Origin: Synechococcus sp. AG-673-F03
Lineage (GTDB): Bacteria; Cyanobacteriota; Cyanobacteriia; PCC-6307; Cyanobiaceae
Assembly: GCA_003211205.1 (NCBI GenBank)
Contig: QCTJ01000006.1
Coordinates: 1 to 64,000, forward strand
Length of the DNA stretch: 64,000 bases
Direction of reading: 5' to 3'
The notes below the pieces were generated by a model. It ran no database searches and was not told the DNA's origin. It worked only from the letters and a program-made list of their open reading frames with translations. Shown here in pieces: positions 9,593 through 19,122 of this stretch (its first letter is position 1; each line of letters starts with the position of its first letter). The position numbers and the translations under genes were made by a program.

Positions 9593-10426
9593 ATGAGCGT
9601 CGATGGTGGACAAAACTCCAGGTGGCTGGGCTGCATGACCTGGCCGGAGGCCTCTCTGGCATTGGAGCGGAGCGGTTCAACTCTTGTCTGGCCATTCGGC
9701 GCTTTCGAGCAGCATGGTCCGCAGCTCCCCCTCCTCACGGATGCGCTGTTCGCGCAACGCATCCTCGATCTCGTGCTGGAAGGGCTTACCGAAGAGATGC
9801 CGATCTGGGCTCTGCCAACTCAGGCGATCGGTCTTTCACCTGAACATCGCGGCTTTCCAGGAACACTCAGCCTCAGTGCTGAACTGCTGATTCGGCTTGT
9901 CAAGGAAGTTGGTAAGCAGCTTGCAGACCAGGGTGTGAAGCGCTTGGTGTTGTTCAACGCCCATGGCGGTCAGATCGGTCTATTACAAACCGCCGCTCGA
10001 GAACTGGCAGCTGAAACTCCCTCAATGGCCGTACTTCCCTGTTTTCTCTGGAGTGGAGTTTCAGAACTCAAGTCCCTCGTGCCTGCTGATGAGCTGGCGA
10101 ATGGATTGCATGCGGGGCTGGCTGAGACCAGTCTGATGCTGGCGCTTGAGCCCTCTCTGGTCGGCGAACAGAGGCCGCTCGATGGTGACCATGCCAGCGA
10201 GAAGGCGGCAGCGACTCCTCCTGAAGGCTGGAGCCTTGAAGGTCCCGCACCCCTCGCCTGGTTCACCGCCGACCTCAGCCGCTCCGGTGTTGTCGGGGAT
10301 AGTCGAGGCGCGGACACGAGGCTTGGAAGTCAGTTGGAGACTGCGCTTGTGGCTCATTGGCATCGACTCTTCACAAGCCTGATGGCCTCCAGTTGGCCAC
10401 CTTGTGGAGATCAGCGACGTATCTGA
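9593..10426 (+). CDS. creatininase-family amidohydrolase
   Basis: The 277-residue protein shows the creatininase/MftE-like metal site: [22 protein letters not shown] (residues 35-56, Glu, His and Asp ligands), the later [14 protein letters not shown] segment and [10 protein letters not shown] (His ligand near 122). Family members hydrolyse creatinine or other cyclic or formamide amides; the physiological substrate here is unknown. It is divergent from the S1 gene with about 45-50 bases between starts and precedes the alkane genes on the same strand. Confidence 0.85.
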   Translation: MSVDGGQNSRWLGCMTWPEASLALERSGSTLVWPFGAFEQHGPQLPLLTDALFAQRILDLVLEGLTEEMPIWALPTQAIGLSPEHRGFPGTLSLSAELLIRLVKEVGKQLADQGVKRLVLFNAHGGQIGLLQTAARELAAETPSMAVLPCFLWSGVSELKSLVPADELANGLHAGLAETSLMLALEPSLVGEQRPLDGDHASEKAAATPPEGWSLEGPAPLAWFTADLSRSGVVGDSRGADTRLGSQLETALVAHWHRLFTSLMASSWPPCGDQRRI

Positions 10427-10499
10427 ACTCCATCAATCGAACATCCAATTTCGGCAACACTGGTTACACTCAACCGCGTTGAACGTTACGGAAAGATTT

Positions 10500-11225
10500 A
10501 TGCCGACTCCCGTCAGCCCCGAGGTCGCCGTCCTTGACGAGCGGGATGCATCGGCAGAGCAATTGCCTGACTTCACCACTGAGGCTTACAAGGACGCCTA
10601 CAGCCGCATCAATGCGATCGTGATTGAAGGGGAGCAGGAGGCCTACGACAACTACATGGCCCTGGGAACGTTGATCCCAGAAAACAAAGACGAACTCGCC
10701 AAACTGGCGAAGATGGAAATGAAGCACATGAAGGGCTTCACGTCATGCGGTCGAAACCTTGGTGTGACCGCAGACATGCCATTTGCCAAAGAATTCTTTG
10801 GGCCTCTTCATCAGAATTTTCAAAAAGCTCTGAAAGAAGACAAAGTCGTGACCTGTTTATTGATTCAGGCACTTCTGATTGAAGCTTTCGCTATCTCCGC
10901 GTATCACATCTACATCCCAGTTGCTGACCCCTTCGCTCGCAAGATTACTGAGGGTGTCGTCAAGGATGAATATCTCCATCTCAACTACGGGGAACTGTGG
11001 TTGAAGAACAATTTTGAGGCAAGTAAGGAAGAGCTCTTTGCTGCCAACAAGGAGAATCTTCCACTGATCCGCTCCATGCTCGACCAGGTTGCTTCTGATG
11101 CCGCCACTCTCCATATGGAGAAGGAAGATCTGATCGAGGATTTTCTGATCGGTTATCAGGAAGCTCTCAGCGAGATCGGCTTCAACATGCGTGAAATTGC
11201 TCGTATGGCAGCCGCCGCTCTCTGA
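10500..11225 (+). CDS. ado: aldehyde-deformylating oxygenase (alkane synthase)
   Basis: Converts fatty aldehydes to n-alkanes plus formate using a di-iron centre and ferredoxin-derived electrons; together with AAR it makes the C15/C17 hydrocarbons of cyanobacteria. The 241-residue, all-helical ferritin-like protein has the expected iron ligands in [37 protein letters not shown] and [12 protein letters not shown]. The start [14 protein letters not shown] matches the family length; an upstream in-frame ATG at 10404 would overlap the creatininase gene. The aar gene follows after about 100 bases. Confidence 0.97.
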   Translation: MPTPVSPEVAVLDERDASAEQLPDFTTEAYKDAYSRINAIVIEGEQEAYDNYMALGTLIPENKDELAKLAKMEMKHMKGFTSCGRNLGVTADMPFAKEFFGPLHQNFQKALKEDKVVTCLLIQALLIEAFAISAYHIYIPVADPFARKITEGVVKDEYLHLNYGELWLKNNFEASKEELFAANKENLPLIRSMLDQVASDAATLHMEKEDLIEDFLIGYQEALSEIGFNMREIARMAAAAL

Positions 11226-11325
11226 CCCCTGACGGACACGAGCCTTCTAAGCCCCGTTTGGAAGGTTGAAGTCCGGTTTAAGCACAGGCACGTTTTCCTT
11301 CAAGACTGCCTTCATGGGAACATGA

Positions 11326-12429
11326 GTGAACAGCCCTAATCAGGGTGAGATTGAGTTCAATGCGTACACGTACGACCGTCGGCAGTACATGTTTGGTCTG
11401 ATCGGGCACTCCACCAGCTTTGAGGCGGCGAGGCGCAAGGCCTCAGATCTCGGATTCGATCACATCGCCGGAGGCGATCTCGATGTCTGGTGCAGTGCGC
11501 CTCCCCAGCTCGTGGAAAACGTTGAGGTCACAAGTGCCACTGGCAAGACCATCTCCGGTGCCTACATCGATTCCTGCTTTGTGCCTGAGATGCTGAGTCG
11601 CTTCAAAACGGCTAGGCGCAAAGTGCTCAACGCCATGGAGCTTGCTCAGAAAAAGGGCATCAACATCACAGCTCTCGGCGGCTTCACGTCGATCATTTTT
11701 GAGAACTTCAACCTTCTCCAGCATCAGCATGTGCGCAGCACAACCCTGGAGTGGGAGCGGTTCACCACTGGCAACACCCACACAGCCTGGGTGATAAGTC
11801 GCCAGGTTGAGAACAACGCTCCTCTTCTGGGCATCGATCTCTCCAAAGCCAAGGTTGCCGTGGTCGGTGCCACCGGAGATATCGGTAGTGCTGTCTGCCG
11901 TTGGCTGTCCAACCGCACGGGTGTTGCTGAGCTGCTGCTGGTCGCACGTCAGCAGCAGCCCCTCAAGGATCTCCAGTCGGAACTCGGTGGTGGAAGGATC
12001 CTCACCCTTGAAGAGGCACTCCCTGAGGCTGAAGTCGTGGTCTGGGTCGCGAGTATGCCGCGCACGCTTGAAATTGATTCAGCCACGCTGCGCAAACCCT
12101 GTCTGATGATCGATGGGGGCTATCCGAAGAATCTCGATGCCAAGGTCGCCTGTGAAGGCGTACATGTGCTGAAGGGAGGCATTGTTGAATTCGGCAGTGA
12201 CATCGGCTGGACAATGATGGAAATCGCTGAGATGGAAAAACCTCAGCGCCAGATGTTCGCCTGCTTCGCTGAAGCGATGCTGCTTGAGTTCGAGCAGTGT
12301 CACACCAATTTCAGCTGGGGGCGTAACAACATCACTCTGGAGAAGATGGATTTCATCGGTGCCGCATCGGTCCGTCACGGTTTCTCCACCCTCAATCTCC
12401 AAGGACAGCCTCAGGCTGTTGTTGTCTGA
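11326..12429 (+). CDS. aar: long-chain acyl-ACP reductase
   Basis: Reduces acyl-ACP to fatty aldehyde with NADPH, feeding ADO. The sequence has the conserved [15 protein letters not shown] opening, [16 protein letters not shown], the NADPH motif [16 protein letters not shown] and [21 protein letters not shown] C-terminal segment ([16 protein letters not shown]). The catalytic Cys lies in DSCFVPEML. Family members usually begin at MFGLIGH, 22 codons into this frame (ATG at 11392), giving 345 residues; the GTG at 11326 is given because a GGGAA sequence precedes it and the extension stays open. Start confidence is therefore low although identity is not. Confidence 0.95.
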   Translation: MNSPNQGEIEFNAYTYDRRQYMFGLIGHSTSFEAARRKASDLGFDHIAGGDLDVWCSAPPQLVENVEVTSATGKTISGAYIDSCFVPEMLSRFKTARRKVLNAMELAQKKGINITALGGFTSIIFENFNLLQHQHVRSTTLEWERFTTGNTHTAWVISRQVENNAPLLGIDLSKAKVAVVGATGDIGSAVCRWLSNRTGVAELLLVARQQQPLKDLQSELGGGRILTLEEALPEAEVVVWVASMPRTLEIDSATLRKPCLMIDGGYPKNLDAKVACEGVHVLKGGIVEFGSDIGWTMMEIAEMEKPQRQMFACFAEAMLLEFEQCHTNFSWGRNNITLEKMDFIGAASVRHGFSTLNLQGQPQAVVV

Positions 12430-12449
12430 AGTCGTTTTCTCCCTCCTCA

Positions 12450-13439
12450 ATGGCACGCCGCCCCCTGCTTGATTTTGAGAAGCCGCTGGTGGAGCTCGAA
12501 CAGCAGATCGAGCAGATCCGTCAGCTGGCAAGAGATTCAGAGGTTGATGTCAGCCAGCAACTGCTGCAGTTGGAAACGCTCGCAGCCCGACGTCGTGATG
12601 AGATTTTTCGTTCCCTGAGCCCGGCTCAGAAAATTCAGGTGGCCCGGCATCCTCATCGGCCAAGCACCCTCGATTTCATCCAGATGTTCTGTGATGACTG
12701 GGTTGAGTTGCATGGTGATCGCCGTGGCAGTGATGACCAGGCACTGATTGGTGGGATTGGACGGCTAGGGGAACGATCGGTTCTTCTGATCGGCCATCAG
12801 AAGGGACGTGACACCAAGGAAAACGTGGCGCGGAATTTTGGCATGGCCACTCCGGGTGGCTACCGCAAGGCTCTGCGCCTGATGGAGCATGCCAACCGCT
12901 TTGGACTGCCGATTTTGGCCTTCATCGACACGCCCGGGGCTTATGCCGGTCTGTTGGCGGAAGAGCAGGGGCAGGGTGAGGCCATTGCCGTGAATCTGCG
13001 CGAGATGTTCAGCCTGCGGGTTCCGATCGTTGCCACGGTGATCGGAGAGGGTGGCTCCGGTGGTGCACTCGGCATCGGAGTCGCCGACCGGTTGATCATG
13101 TTTGAGCACAGCGTTTACACCGTGGCCAGCCCTGAGGCCTGCGCTTCGATTCTTTGGCGTGATGCGGCGAAGGCTTCCGAGGCCGCGGCTGCGTTGCGGA
13201 TCACCGGTAAGGATCTGCTCAGCCTTGGTGTGGTGGACGAAGTTTTGCCTGAACCTTCTGGTGGTAACAATTGGGCTCCCCTTGAAGCGGGTGAAACGCT
13301 GAGGGCAGCACTGAATCGCCATCTCGACGATCTGCTGGCTTTGTCTATCGATGACTTGAGAGATCAGCGCTATATGAAATTCAGGGCCATGGGGTGTTTT
13401 CTGGATGCAGCCTCCACGGGGGCTGATCACGTTGCTTAA
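12450..13439 (+). CDS. accA: acetyl-CoA carboxylase carboxyltransferase subunit alpha
   Basis: With AccD forms the carboxyltransferase that makes malonyl-CoA, the committed step of fatty-acid synthesis. The 329 residues include the N-terminal helix [28 protein letters not shown], the oxyanion-hole glycines of [17 protein letters not shown] (about residue 194) and the C-terminal domain ending [11 protein letters not shown]. It lies 20 bases after aar, so alkane and fatty-acid genes probably share transcripts. Confidence 0.97.
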   Translation: MARRPLLDFEKPLVELEQQIEQIRQLARDSEVDVSQQLLQLETLAARRRDEIFRSLSPAQKIQVARHPHRPSTLDFIQMFCDDWVELHGDRRGSDDQALIGGIGRLGERSVLLIGHQKGRDTKENVARNFGMATPGGYRKALRLMEHANRFGLPILAFIDTPGAYAGLLAEEQGQGEAIAVNLREMFSLRVPIVATVIGEGGSGGALGIGVADRLIMFEHSVYTVASPEACASILWRDAAKASEAAAALRITGKDLLSLGVVDEVLPEPSGGNNWAPLEAGETLRAALNRHLDDLLALSIDDLRDQRYMKFRAMGCFLDAASTGADHVA

Positions 13440-13463
13440 AGTGAAATTGATTGCACGTTTTTC

Positions 13464-14171
13464 TTGCCTTCCGTTCTGATCACCGGCGCATCACGTGGAA
13501 TTGGTCATGCTGCTGCCAGGGCTTTTGCAGAGGCAGGCTGGGATTTGCTTCTCGTTTCCCGAAGTGAGGCTCCGCTCCAGTCTCTTCAGTCGGAATTGGG
13601 TACATCTGGAGTGAGAGTTGTATATCAAGCGATTGATCTGGTCGACTCCGCCGCCATTGGTCCTGGTATTGAATCTCTACTGAGTCAGGGACTCCGACCT
13701 TCAGTTCTCATCAATAACGCGGGGGCCGCTTGGACCGGAGAGTTGCTTGAAATGCCCCTGGATCGGTGGAACTGGCTGATTCAACTCAACCTCACCAGCG
13801 TTTTGCAGGTCTGTTCAGCTGTTGTCCCTTCGATGCGGCCAGCGGGGGGATTGGTGATCAACGTGAGTAGCCATGCGGCCAGAAACGCTTTCCCTGGTTG
13901 GGGCGCATACTGCATTTCTAAAGCCGCTCTCGCAAGCTTCACCAGTTGTCTGGCCGAAGAAGAGCGCCAAAACGGAATCAGAGCCTGCACTCTCACCCTT
14001 GGCTCTGTGGACTCATCGTTGTGGGATTCTCCGACCGTCAGCAGCTCGTTCGATCGGCGTGCAATGATACCTCTAGATCAAGCAGCTGGAGCGCTTCTTC
14101 ATCTTGCGAAACAACCGTCGACTCAGGTGATTGAGGACATGACACTCATGCCTTCCACTGGAGCCTTCTGA
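13464..14171 (+). CDS. short-chain dehydrogenase/reductase
   Basis: Classical SDR of 235 residues with the NAD(P) motif VLITGASRGIGHAA at the very N-terminus, NNAG near 88, and catalytic Ser (NVSSHAAR), Tyr and Lys (YCISKAA). No ATG fits; the TTG used is the only start that keeps the Rossmann motif complete. It lies between accA and folE, an order also reported around the alkane genes of other cyanobacteria. The substrate is unknown: a keto-acyl, aldehyde or pterin substrate would all fit the neighbours. Confidence 0.87.
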   Translation: MPSVLITGASRGIGHAAARAFAEAGWDLLLVSRSEAPLQSLQSELGTSGVRVVYQAIDLVDSAAIGPGIESLLSQGLRPSVLINNAGAAWTGELLEMPLDRWNWLIQLNLTSVLQVCSAVVPSMRPAGGLVINVSSHAARNAFPGWGAYCISKAALASFTSCLAEEERQNGIRACTLTLGSVDSSLWDSPTVSSSFDRRAMIPLDQAAGALLHLAKQPSTQVIEDMTLMPSTGAF

Positions 14172-14215
14172 ATTACTGACTAATTGCTACTCATCAGCAT
14201 CTCCCTACGTTTGAC

Positions 14216-14995
14216 ATGACTTCAATGATCCCCGTTCAGGCCGGCGAGCTTTCTGATTCCGGCAGAAACAAATCTAAAATGTCTAAAAAATCCAAGACAG
14301 ATATCAATATCCTCAACCTTGTGTCTGCCCGTATCCGCGAAAGGATCAAGAGTGACGGTGGATCCTTTCTGGCGAATGACAACATCTCTGAGTACATCAA
14401 GCCTGGAGAGCTGATGGAGCTTGGAGTCGAAGTCGCTGACAGGGTGCGTGATCTGCTTCATACACTGGTAATAGACGTGGAGAACGATCACAACACCCGC
14501 GAAACGGCTGAGCGTGTATCGCGGATGTACATCAATGAAGTTTTCAAGGGTCGTTATCACGAGCAGCCAAAGGTCACAAGTTTTCCTAATGCGAAAAAAT
14601 TAGATGAGATCTATACAGTCGGACCAATGACTGTTCGGTCGGCCTGCTCTCATCATTTTGTGCCCATCATTGGAAACGTATGGATCGGAATCAAACCTGG
14701 TTCTCGTGTTATCGGACTCTCTAAATTCAGTCGTGTAGCGGACTGGGTGTTTTCAAGGCCTCACATTCAGGAAGAGGCTGTGATGATCCTCGCAGATGAA
14801 ATTGAAAAACTCTGTGAGCCTCAGGGCTTGGGAATCATTGTCAAGGCTGAGCATTACTGTATGAAGCTCAGAGGCGTCAAAGAGCCGCAGTGCACCATGG
14901 TTAATTCGGTGGTCAGGGGTGACTTCCGCCATGACCCAAGCCTTAAGCAAGAGTTTTTCGAACTTGTTCGTCAGCAGCAGGCCTTCATGAGTTAG
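14216..14995 (+). CDS. folE: GTP cyclohydrolase I
   Basis: Converts GTP to 7,8-dihydroneopterin triphosphate, the entry to folate and pterin synthesis. Of its 259 residues the first 35 are a low-complexity Ser/Lys-rich leader; the catalytic domain follows, with Zn and catalytic residues in SACSHHFVPIIGN, VIGLSKFSRVADW and AEHYCMKLRGV. Length and motifs fit the type IA enzyme. An internal ATG (MSKKSKTDINI) 23 codons in is an alternative start. Codon usage is somewhat more AT-rich than neighbours. Confidence 0.93.
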   Translation: MTSMIPVQAGELSDSGRNKSKMSKKSKTDINILNLVSARIRERIKSDGGSFLANDNISEYIKPGELMELGVEVADRVRDLLHTLVIDVENDHNTRETAERVSRMYINEVFKGRYHEQPKVTSFPNAKKLDEIYTVGPMTVRSACSHHFVPIIGNVWIGIKPGSRVIGLSKFSRVADWVFSRPHIQEEAVMILADEIEKLCEPQGLGIIVKAEHYCMKLRGVKEPQCTMVNSVVRGDFRHDPSLKQEFFELVRQQQAFMS

Positions 14996-15043
14996 TCGTC
15001 AGACGTCATTAAGTGAGCTGAATTTTCTGCTGAGAATGATCGA

Positions 15044-15066
15044 GCCCAATCAGTTTCTGATTGGGC
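15044..15066. terminator. 10-bp hairpin between convergent genes
   Basis: A perfect 10-base inverted repeat with a 3-base loop overlaps the stop of the minus-strand gene and lies about 50 bases after folE. No strong T-run follows on either strand, so it is only a candidate bidirectional terminator. Confidence 0.4.
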
Positions 15067-15541
15067 CTATCACATTGCTGCTGATTCGTTGAACCTTGCC
15101 GTCACGCCCGCGGACCACCAGCACAGCCATCAGGCTGTCTTGCCGGTCTTGAGGACCGACCTGATAGCTGTGGCGGGAGCCGGATTCCACCAGCGTCCAG
15201 TTGCCTTGTCCACTGCGGCGGTACCAGTGGACATCCAGTTCGTCCACGTCGGCTCCCTGGAGTTGCAGTTCCGCTTTCAGTAGCGCACCTTCCCTGGCTT
15301 CCCCGACCAGGACGAAGCGTTGCAGTCCTTGGATCGCCTGCTGCAGATGTCCTTCCTGCTCCAGCCCCTGGTCGATCTGCCCATCAAGCACCTGAATCTG
15401 CTGCTCAGGGCTGGCCGTCAGCCCTGGCACACATTGAAGACTGCCGTTCTCCAGCCGGCATCCAGGCAGCATGCCCTGAGCCGAGGCCCCGAAAGGGACT
15501 GCCGCCATCAGGGTGAGGCAAAGTGACGTAGCCCGGAACAT
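15050..15541 (-). CDS. secreted hypothetical protein
   Basis: A 163-residue protein with a signal peptide (MFRATSLCLTLMAAVPFGASA-QG). The mature part has one Cys pair (GCRLENGSLQC), a helical coiled-coil-like stretch rich in Gln/Glu/Leu, then a beta-rich C-terminal domain (WYRRSGQGNWTLVESG). No known family recognised. An in-frame upstream ATG at 15619 would overlap trpF, and the signal peptide argues for 15541. Confidence 0.7.
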   Translation of the reverse strand: MFRATSLCLTLMAAVPFGASAQGMLPGCRLENGSLQCVPGLTASPEQQIQVLDGQIDQGLEQEGHLQQAIQGLQRFVLVGEAREGALLKAELQLQGADVDELDVHWYRRSGQGNWTLVESGSRHSYQVGPQDRQDSLMAVLVVRGRDGKVQRISSNVIGPIRN

Positions 15542-15566
15542 GGGTGTTGATGAGAGGTGTTTCAAC

Positions 15567-16250
15567 CTATCCCCGGTTGTCCGAATTGCCTCTGACCGCC
15601 TCAACGAGTGCTTTGACACGACGCAGATCCTTCACCCCCGGACTGTGCTCCAGGCGGCTTGAGGCATCCAGGCCAAAGGGGCTCACTTGATGCACCAGTG
15701 TTGGGACCCATTCGGCGCTGATCCCTCCAGCAAGCCACCAGGGAAGAGTGCGGCCAATCCGCGTCTCCATTCGCTCAAGCCAGGCGGGATCAAGGCGATG
15801 CCCCGTCCCTCCTAGCTGCTTCGGGCTCCAGGCATCCAGAAGCAGGGCATCCACGTCGGCGGCATAGGCGTCGATGCCGTTGAGATCCGCTTCCCTACGC
15901 AGGCGTAAGGCTTTCCACCATTTAGTGCCGGGATACAGCCGGCGCAGCTCGGCACATCGCTGCGACGATTCCTCCCCGTGCAGCTGCACCACCGAGGGCT
16001 GTCCCTCTCCCGACAGTGCCGATGCCAGCAGTTCATCGCTCGGGTCTGCCACGACCCAGACCCGCTTCAGCGCAGGATGCTCCTGGGTCAGTCTCTGAAA
16101 GATGGCCCTGCGCTGATTTGGCTCCACGAAACGCGGAGTGTCCGGCACTCCGATCACGCCGATCGCATCCACCCCCATGGCAGCGATCTCACAGGCCTGG
16201 TCGCAGTCGGTCAGGCCGCAGATCTTGAGAGACAGGCCCTGAGCGACCAT
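15567..16250 (-). CDS. trpF: phosphoribosylanthranilate isomerase
   Basis: Third step of tryptophan synthesis: isomerises phosphoribosylanthranilate to CdRP. The 227-residue TIM-barrel begins LSLKICGLTDCDQACEIAAMGVDAIG, with the catalytic Cys in KICGLT (residue 11) and catalytic Asp in LLLDAWSPKQLGGTGHRLD; the phosphate-binding loops LAGGIS and GLDASSRLEHSPGVKD follow. It is divergent from the site-2-protease gene with a 69-base gap. Confidence 0.95.
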   Translation of the reverse strand: MVAQGLSLKICGLTDCDQACEIAAMGVDAIGVIGVPDTPRFVEPNQRRAIFQRLTQEHPALKRVWVVADPSDELLASALSGEGQPSVVQLHGEESSQRCAELRRLYPGTKWWKALRLRREADLNGIDAYAADVDALLLDAWSPKQLGGTGHRLDPAWLERMETRIGRTLPWWLAGGISAEWVPTLVHQVSPFGLDASSRLEHSPGVKDLRRVKALVEAVRGNSDNRG

Positions 16251-16319
16251 CGGGGAGCAGCATTGGATCTCCTTTCTAGGATTGAGTCAACACTGCCGGC
16301 CAGCCCGCCGGAGAAGCAT

Positions 16320-17588
16320 TTGGGTGATGGCTGGCAACTGATGCGAATCGGCGGGATCCCTCTGAGGGTCCATCCCAGTTGGTTCATTGTTCTGGTGTTG
16401 TTCACCATGGCCTTTCAGCAGCAGGTCGCCAAACTCCCAGCTGCGGCCGGTGCTGACTGGATCAGCTGGTCGATGGGGCTGCTCACTGCGCTGCTGCTGT
16501 TCGTGTCTGTGCTGCTGCATGAGCTTGGTCATTCCCTTGTGGCCCTGCGCGAGGGCGTGAAGGTGAGCAGCATCACGTTGTTCCTGATGGGCGGAGTCGC
16601 TCGGGTGGAACGGGAATGCTCCACGGCGATGGGCTCACTGAGGGTGGCTGCCGCCGGGCCAGCGGTGAGTTTGATTCTTGGAGCTGTGCTGCTGTTCAGT
16701 GTTCACTCCGCTCAACATGTCAGCCCTCTTCTGGGAAATCTTGTAGCTCAGCTCGGAGGGCTCAATCTGGTGCTGGCGCTGTTCAACCTGCTGCCGGGGT
16801 TGCCTCTGGATGGCGGCTTGATTCTCAAATCCCTTGTCTGGCAGTGGACCGGCAGTCAACGGCGAGGCATCCAGGTGGCGACCGCCAGTGGTCGTTTCCT
16901 GTCTCTTCTCGCCGTGATGATCGGGTTCTGGATTCTGCTTAGGGGAGGTGGATTCGCCGGTTTGTGGCTCGTGCTTCTCGGCTGGTTCGGAATGAGCGCG
17001 TCCCGGAGTCAGACCCAGACCTTGGCGCTGCAACAGGTGCTCAAGCGGGAAACCGTTGGACCAGCGACCTCCCGTCGATTCCGCGTGGTGGAGGCGGATC
17101 AGAGTCTGCGCAGTCTGAGCAAGCTGCGTCTGGGAGCGGTGGACAGCGGTGACCCCTGCATCGCGGACTGGGTGCTCGTCTGTCGAGGCGGTCGATGGAT
17201 TGGCTTCATCACGGATCAGCCGCTCAAGGACCTGCCCGTTCAGCAATGGGATCGCCAGACCATCGCCGATCATCTTCAGCCGCTGGAGCGCTTGCCTTCG
17301 ATCAAGCAGGCCGCACCGCTCTGCGAGGCGGTTCTTGCTCTGGAAGATACGGAGCAGGGGCGTCTGCTGGTGCTCGGCCCTGCGGGTTTGCCCGACGGCA
17401 CCCTTGATCGCTGTGATCTGGGCGAAGCCGTTCTCAAGGGTTTATCCGTGAAACTGCCGGAGGCCATGCTCACGGCCGCTCGCCGTTCCAACACCTATCC
17501 GTTCGGAATGCCCCTGGCCCAGGTGGTGAAAAGCATGCAGGCCTCAGGTCTTCTCGATGATCAAAGCGCTGAAGCGTCCAGTCGATAA
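16320..17588 (+). CDS. site-2-protease (M50) family intramembrane metalloprotease
   Basis: About 422 residues. The zinc motif HELGH is in VLLHELGHSLVAL (about residue 67) and the distant Asp ligand in LFNLLPGLPLDGG, both inside membrane helices. The C-terminal cytoplasmic part (LGAVDSGDPCIADWVLVCRGGRWIGFI) looks like a CBS pair. Family members cut membrane-anchored regulators in the lipid bilayer; the target is unknown. A TTG preceded by GGAGAA gives MGDGWQLMRIGGIPL; ATG at 16341 is the alternative. The open frame continues upstream into trpF, which I ignore. Confidence 0.88.
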   Translation: MGDGWQLMRIGGIPLRVHPSWFIVLVLFTMAFQQQVAKLPAAAGADWISWSMGLLTALLLFVSVLLHELGHSLVALREGVKVSSITLFLMGGVARVERECSTAMGSLRVAAAGPAVSLILGAVLLFSVHSAQHVSPLLGNLVAQLGGLNLVLALFNLLPGLPLDGGLILKSLVWQWTGSQRRGIQVATASGRFLSLLAVMIGFWILLRGGGFAGLWLVLLGWFGMSASRSQTQTLALQQVLKRETVGPATSRRFRVVEADQSLRSLSKLRLGAVDSGDPCIADWVLVCRGGRWIGFITDQPLKDLPVQQWDRQTIADHLQPLERLPSIKQAAPLCEAVLALEDTEQGRLLVLGPAGLPDGTLDRCDLGEAVLKGLSVKLPEAMLTAARRSNTYPFGMPLAQVVKSMQASGLLDDQSAEASSR

Positions 17589-18307
17589 CGCTCAGCCCCT
17601 TGCTGCATCAAGGTTCGTTCTTCGATGCTGAGGGGCTGATCAGCCCAGTCGTGATTCGACAGCCCCTCGCTGAAACTGGAGATCAGCGCTGTTTCGACTG
17701 CCGAGGCATCGGGCGCTGACGGCCTCCATTGCGGTGGGTCGGTTCCGAACACGGCCTGCCAGAGATCCGCCGGTGAGTTGAGAGGGATTTCACCGTGCTG
17801 GAGAAGATGGCCATGCTGCCAGAACTGGGCACTGCCAATGCGTTTGGTTCCTTGCCTATCAACAAGGTCGGCCGCCGTGGAACGGGCGAAGCAGTTCATG
17901 GTGCCGGCCTCGGCATGGGCGACGCCTGAATTGAGGCTGACGCCCAGCTTTGCGAAGCCTGCGGTGAGCCAGTGGTTCACCTGCCGGTAAGCCTCCCGCT
18001 TCTGTCGAGGTGCTTCAGGCCACACCAGTGCGTAGGTCAGCCCACCGGCGTGGAGCACAGCACTTCCACCACTGGGGCGGCGAAGCAGATCCAGCTCCCC
18101 TGTCCTGGCGAGGCTTCGCCAAGCCTCTGGAATCTCCCGTTGATGCCTGCCCAGGGAGAGGGATGGCCTGTTCCAACCGTAGAAGCGCAGCACCGGTTGC
18201 CGATGCCCCCCGGTCCAGCACTGCTGAAGCAGCAGGGCATCCAAGGCCATCTGTTCGGCGCCGTTGAGCGTGAGATGGGGCAGCAGGCGACCGTGGCGTG
18301 AGTGCAC
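17561..18307 (-). CDS. lipoate-protein ligase A / octanoyltransferase-like protein
   Basis: A BPL/LplA/LipB-fold protein of about 248 residues: NGAEQMALDALLL, FYGWNRPSLSLGRHQ, the RRPSGGSAVLHAGGLTYALV core (residues about 70-90) and KRIGSAQFWQHGHLLQHGEIPL. Ligases of this type attach lipoate or octanoate to E2 and H proteins. The exact reaction cannot be told because free-lipoate ligases and octanoyl transferases share these motifs. GTG at 18307 is preferred because longer frames would overlap the divergent permease. It converges on the M50 gene with a 28-base overlap. Confidence 0.8.
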   Translation of the reverse strand: MHSRHGRLLPHLTLNGAEQMALDALLLQQCWTGGHRQPVLRFYGWNRPSLSLGRHQREIPEAWRSLARTGELDLLRRPSGGSAVLHAGGLTYALVWPEAPRQKREAYRQVNHWLTAGFAKLGVSLNSGVAHAEAGTMNCFARSTAADLVDRQGTKRIGSAQFWQHGHLLQHGEIPLNSPADLWQAVFGTDPPQWRPSAPDASAVETALISSFSEGLSNHDWADQPLSIEERTLMQQGAERYRLDASAL

Positions 18308-18332
18308 GGACCGGCAGGATGCTGGCAGCGTC

Positions 18333-19112
18333 ATGGCGGCGATGACATTGGCGGATGTGCTGCTGGCCGTGCCATTGGGGCTCTTGGCAGGAGCTCTGGC
18401 CGGTCTGCTGGGAATCGGTGGTGGTTTGATCTTCGCGCCTCTTCTGCTCTGGATGGGCCTCAGCCCCCACCAAGCTCTGGCAACGAGCACGTTTGCCATC
18501 GTGCCGACGGCGATCGGCGGCAGTTACACCCATTGGCGCGCGCGCTCTCTTCAGCTCAAGCCAGGCCTGGCAATCGGCCTGTCGGCTTTCGCCACAGCTC
18601 TGGTATTCAGCCGTCTTGGTCGACTCGCTGCTGGCTGGCAGCTTCTCAGCCTTCAGGCATTGCTCTATCTATTGCTGGCGCTCACGATCCGAGGGGATCG
18701 CAGTGATCAGCAGCCGGCTGCTGATCAGCCTCTGCCGTTGAAAGGTCTCACGGCTGTTGGAAGTGTTGCCGGGTTGGCAGGGGGGATGCTCGGTCTTGGC
18801 GGTGGTCTTTTGATGGTTCCATTGATGGTCAGCGGCCTCTCGGTGCCCATTCGTCAGGCGATTCGGCTCAGCACCCTGGCAGTGGCCTGCTCAGCTAGCG
18901 CCGCTTCACTGCAGTTTCTGTATGAAGGTCGCGGTCAGTGGATGCTGGGTCTGGTACTCGGTGCCGTTGCGGCATTCGCAGCTCAGTGGACTGCGGCCCG
19001 ATTGGATCGGGTCAATACAGGAATCCTGGCCTGGCTACTCAGACTGCTTTCGATTCTGCTGGCGTTCGACAGTGGTCGAAGGGCTGTTCAGCTGGCGTTG
19101 CAGTTGGGTTGA
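18333..19112 (+). CDS. TauE/SafE-family (TSUP) membrane permease
   Basis: A 260-residue protein with about eight hydrophobic helices and the two internal Gly-rich repeats of the TSUP family: LLAGALAGLLGIGGGLIFAPLL near the N-terminus and VAGLAGGMLGLGGGLLMVPLM near residue 155. Such proteins export or import small sulfur-containing or organic anions such as sulfite or sulfoacetate. The substrate is not identifiable from sequence. ATGs at 18333 and 18342 are both possible. Confidence 0.85.
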   Translation: MAAMTLADVLLAVPLGLLAGALAGLLGIGGGLIFAPLLLWMGLSPHQALATSTFAIVPTAIGGSYTHWRARSLQLKPGLAIGLSAFATALVFSRLGRLAAGWQLLSLQALLYLLLALTIRGDRSDQQPAADQPLPLKGLTAVGSVAGLAGGMLGLGGGLLMVPLMVSGLSVPIRQAIRLSTLAVACSASAASLQFLYEGRGQWMLGLVLGAVAAFAAQWTAARLDRVNTGILAWLLRLLSILLAFDSGRRAVQLALQLG

Positions 19113-19122
19113 CCGTGTGGGA

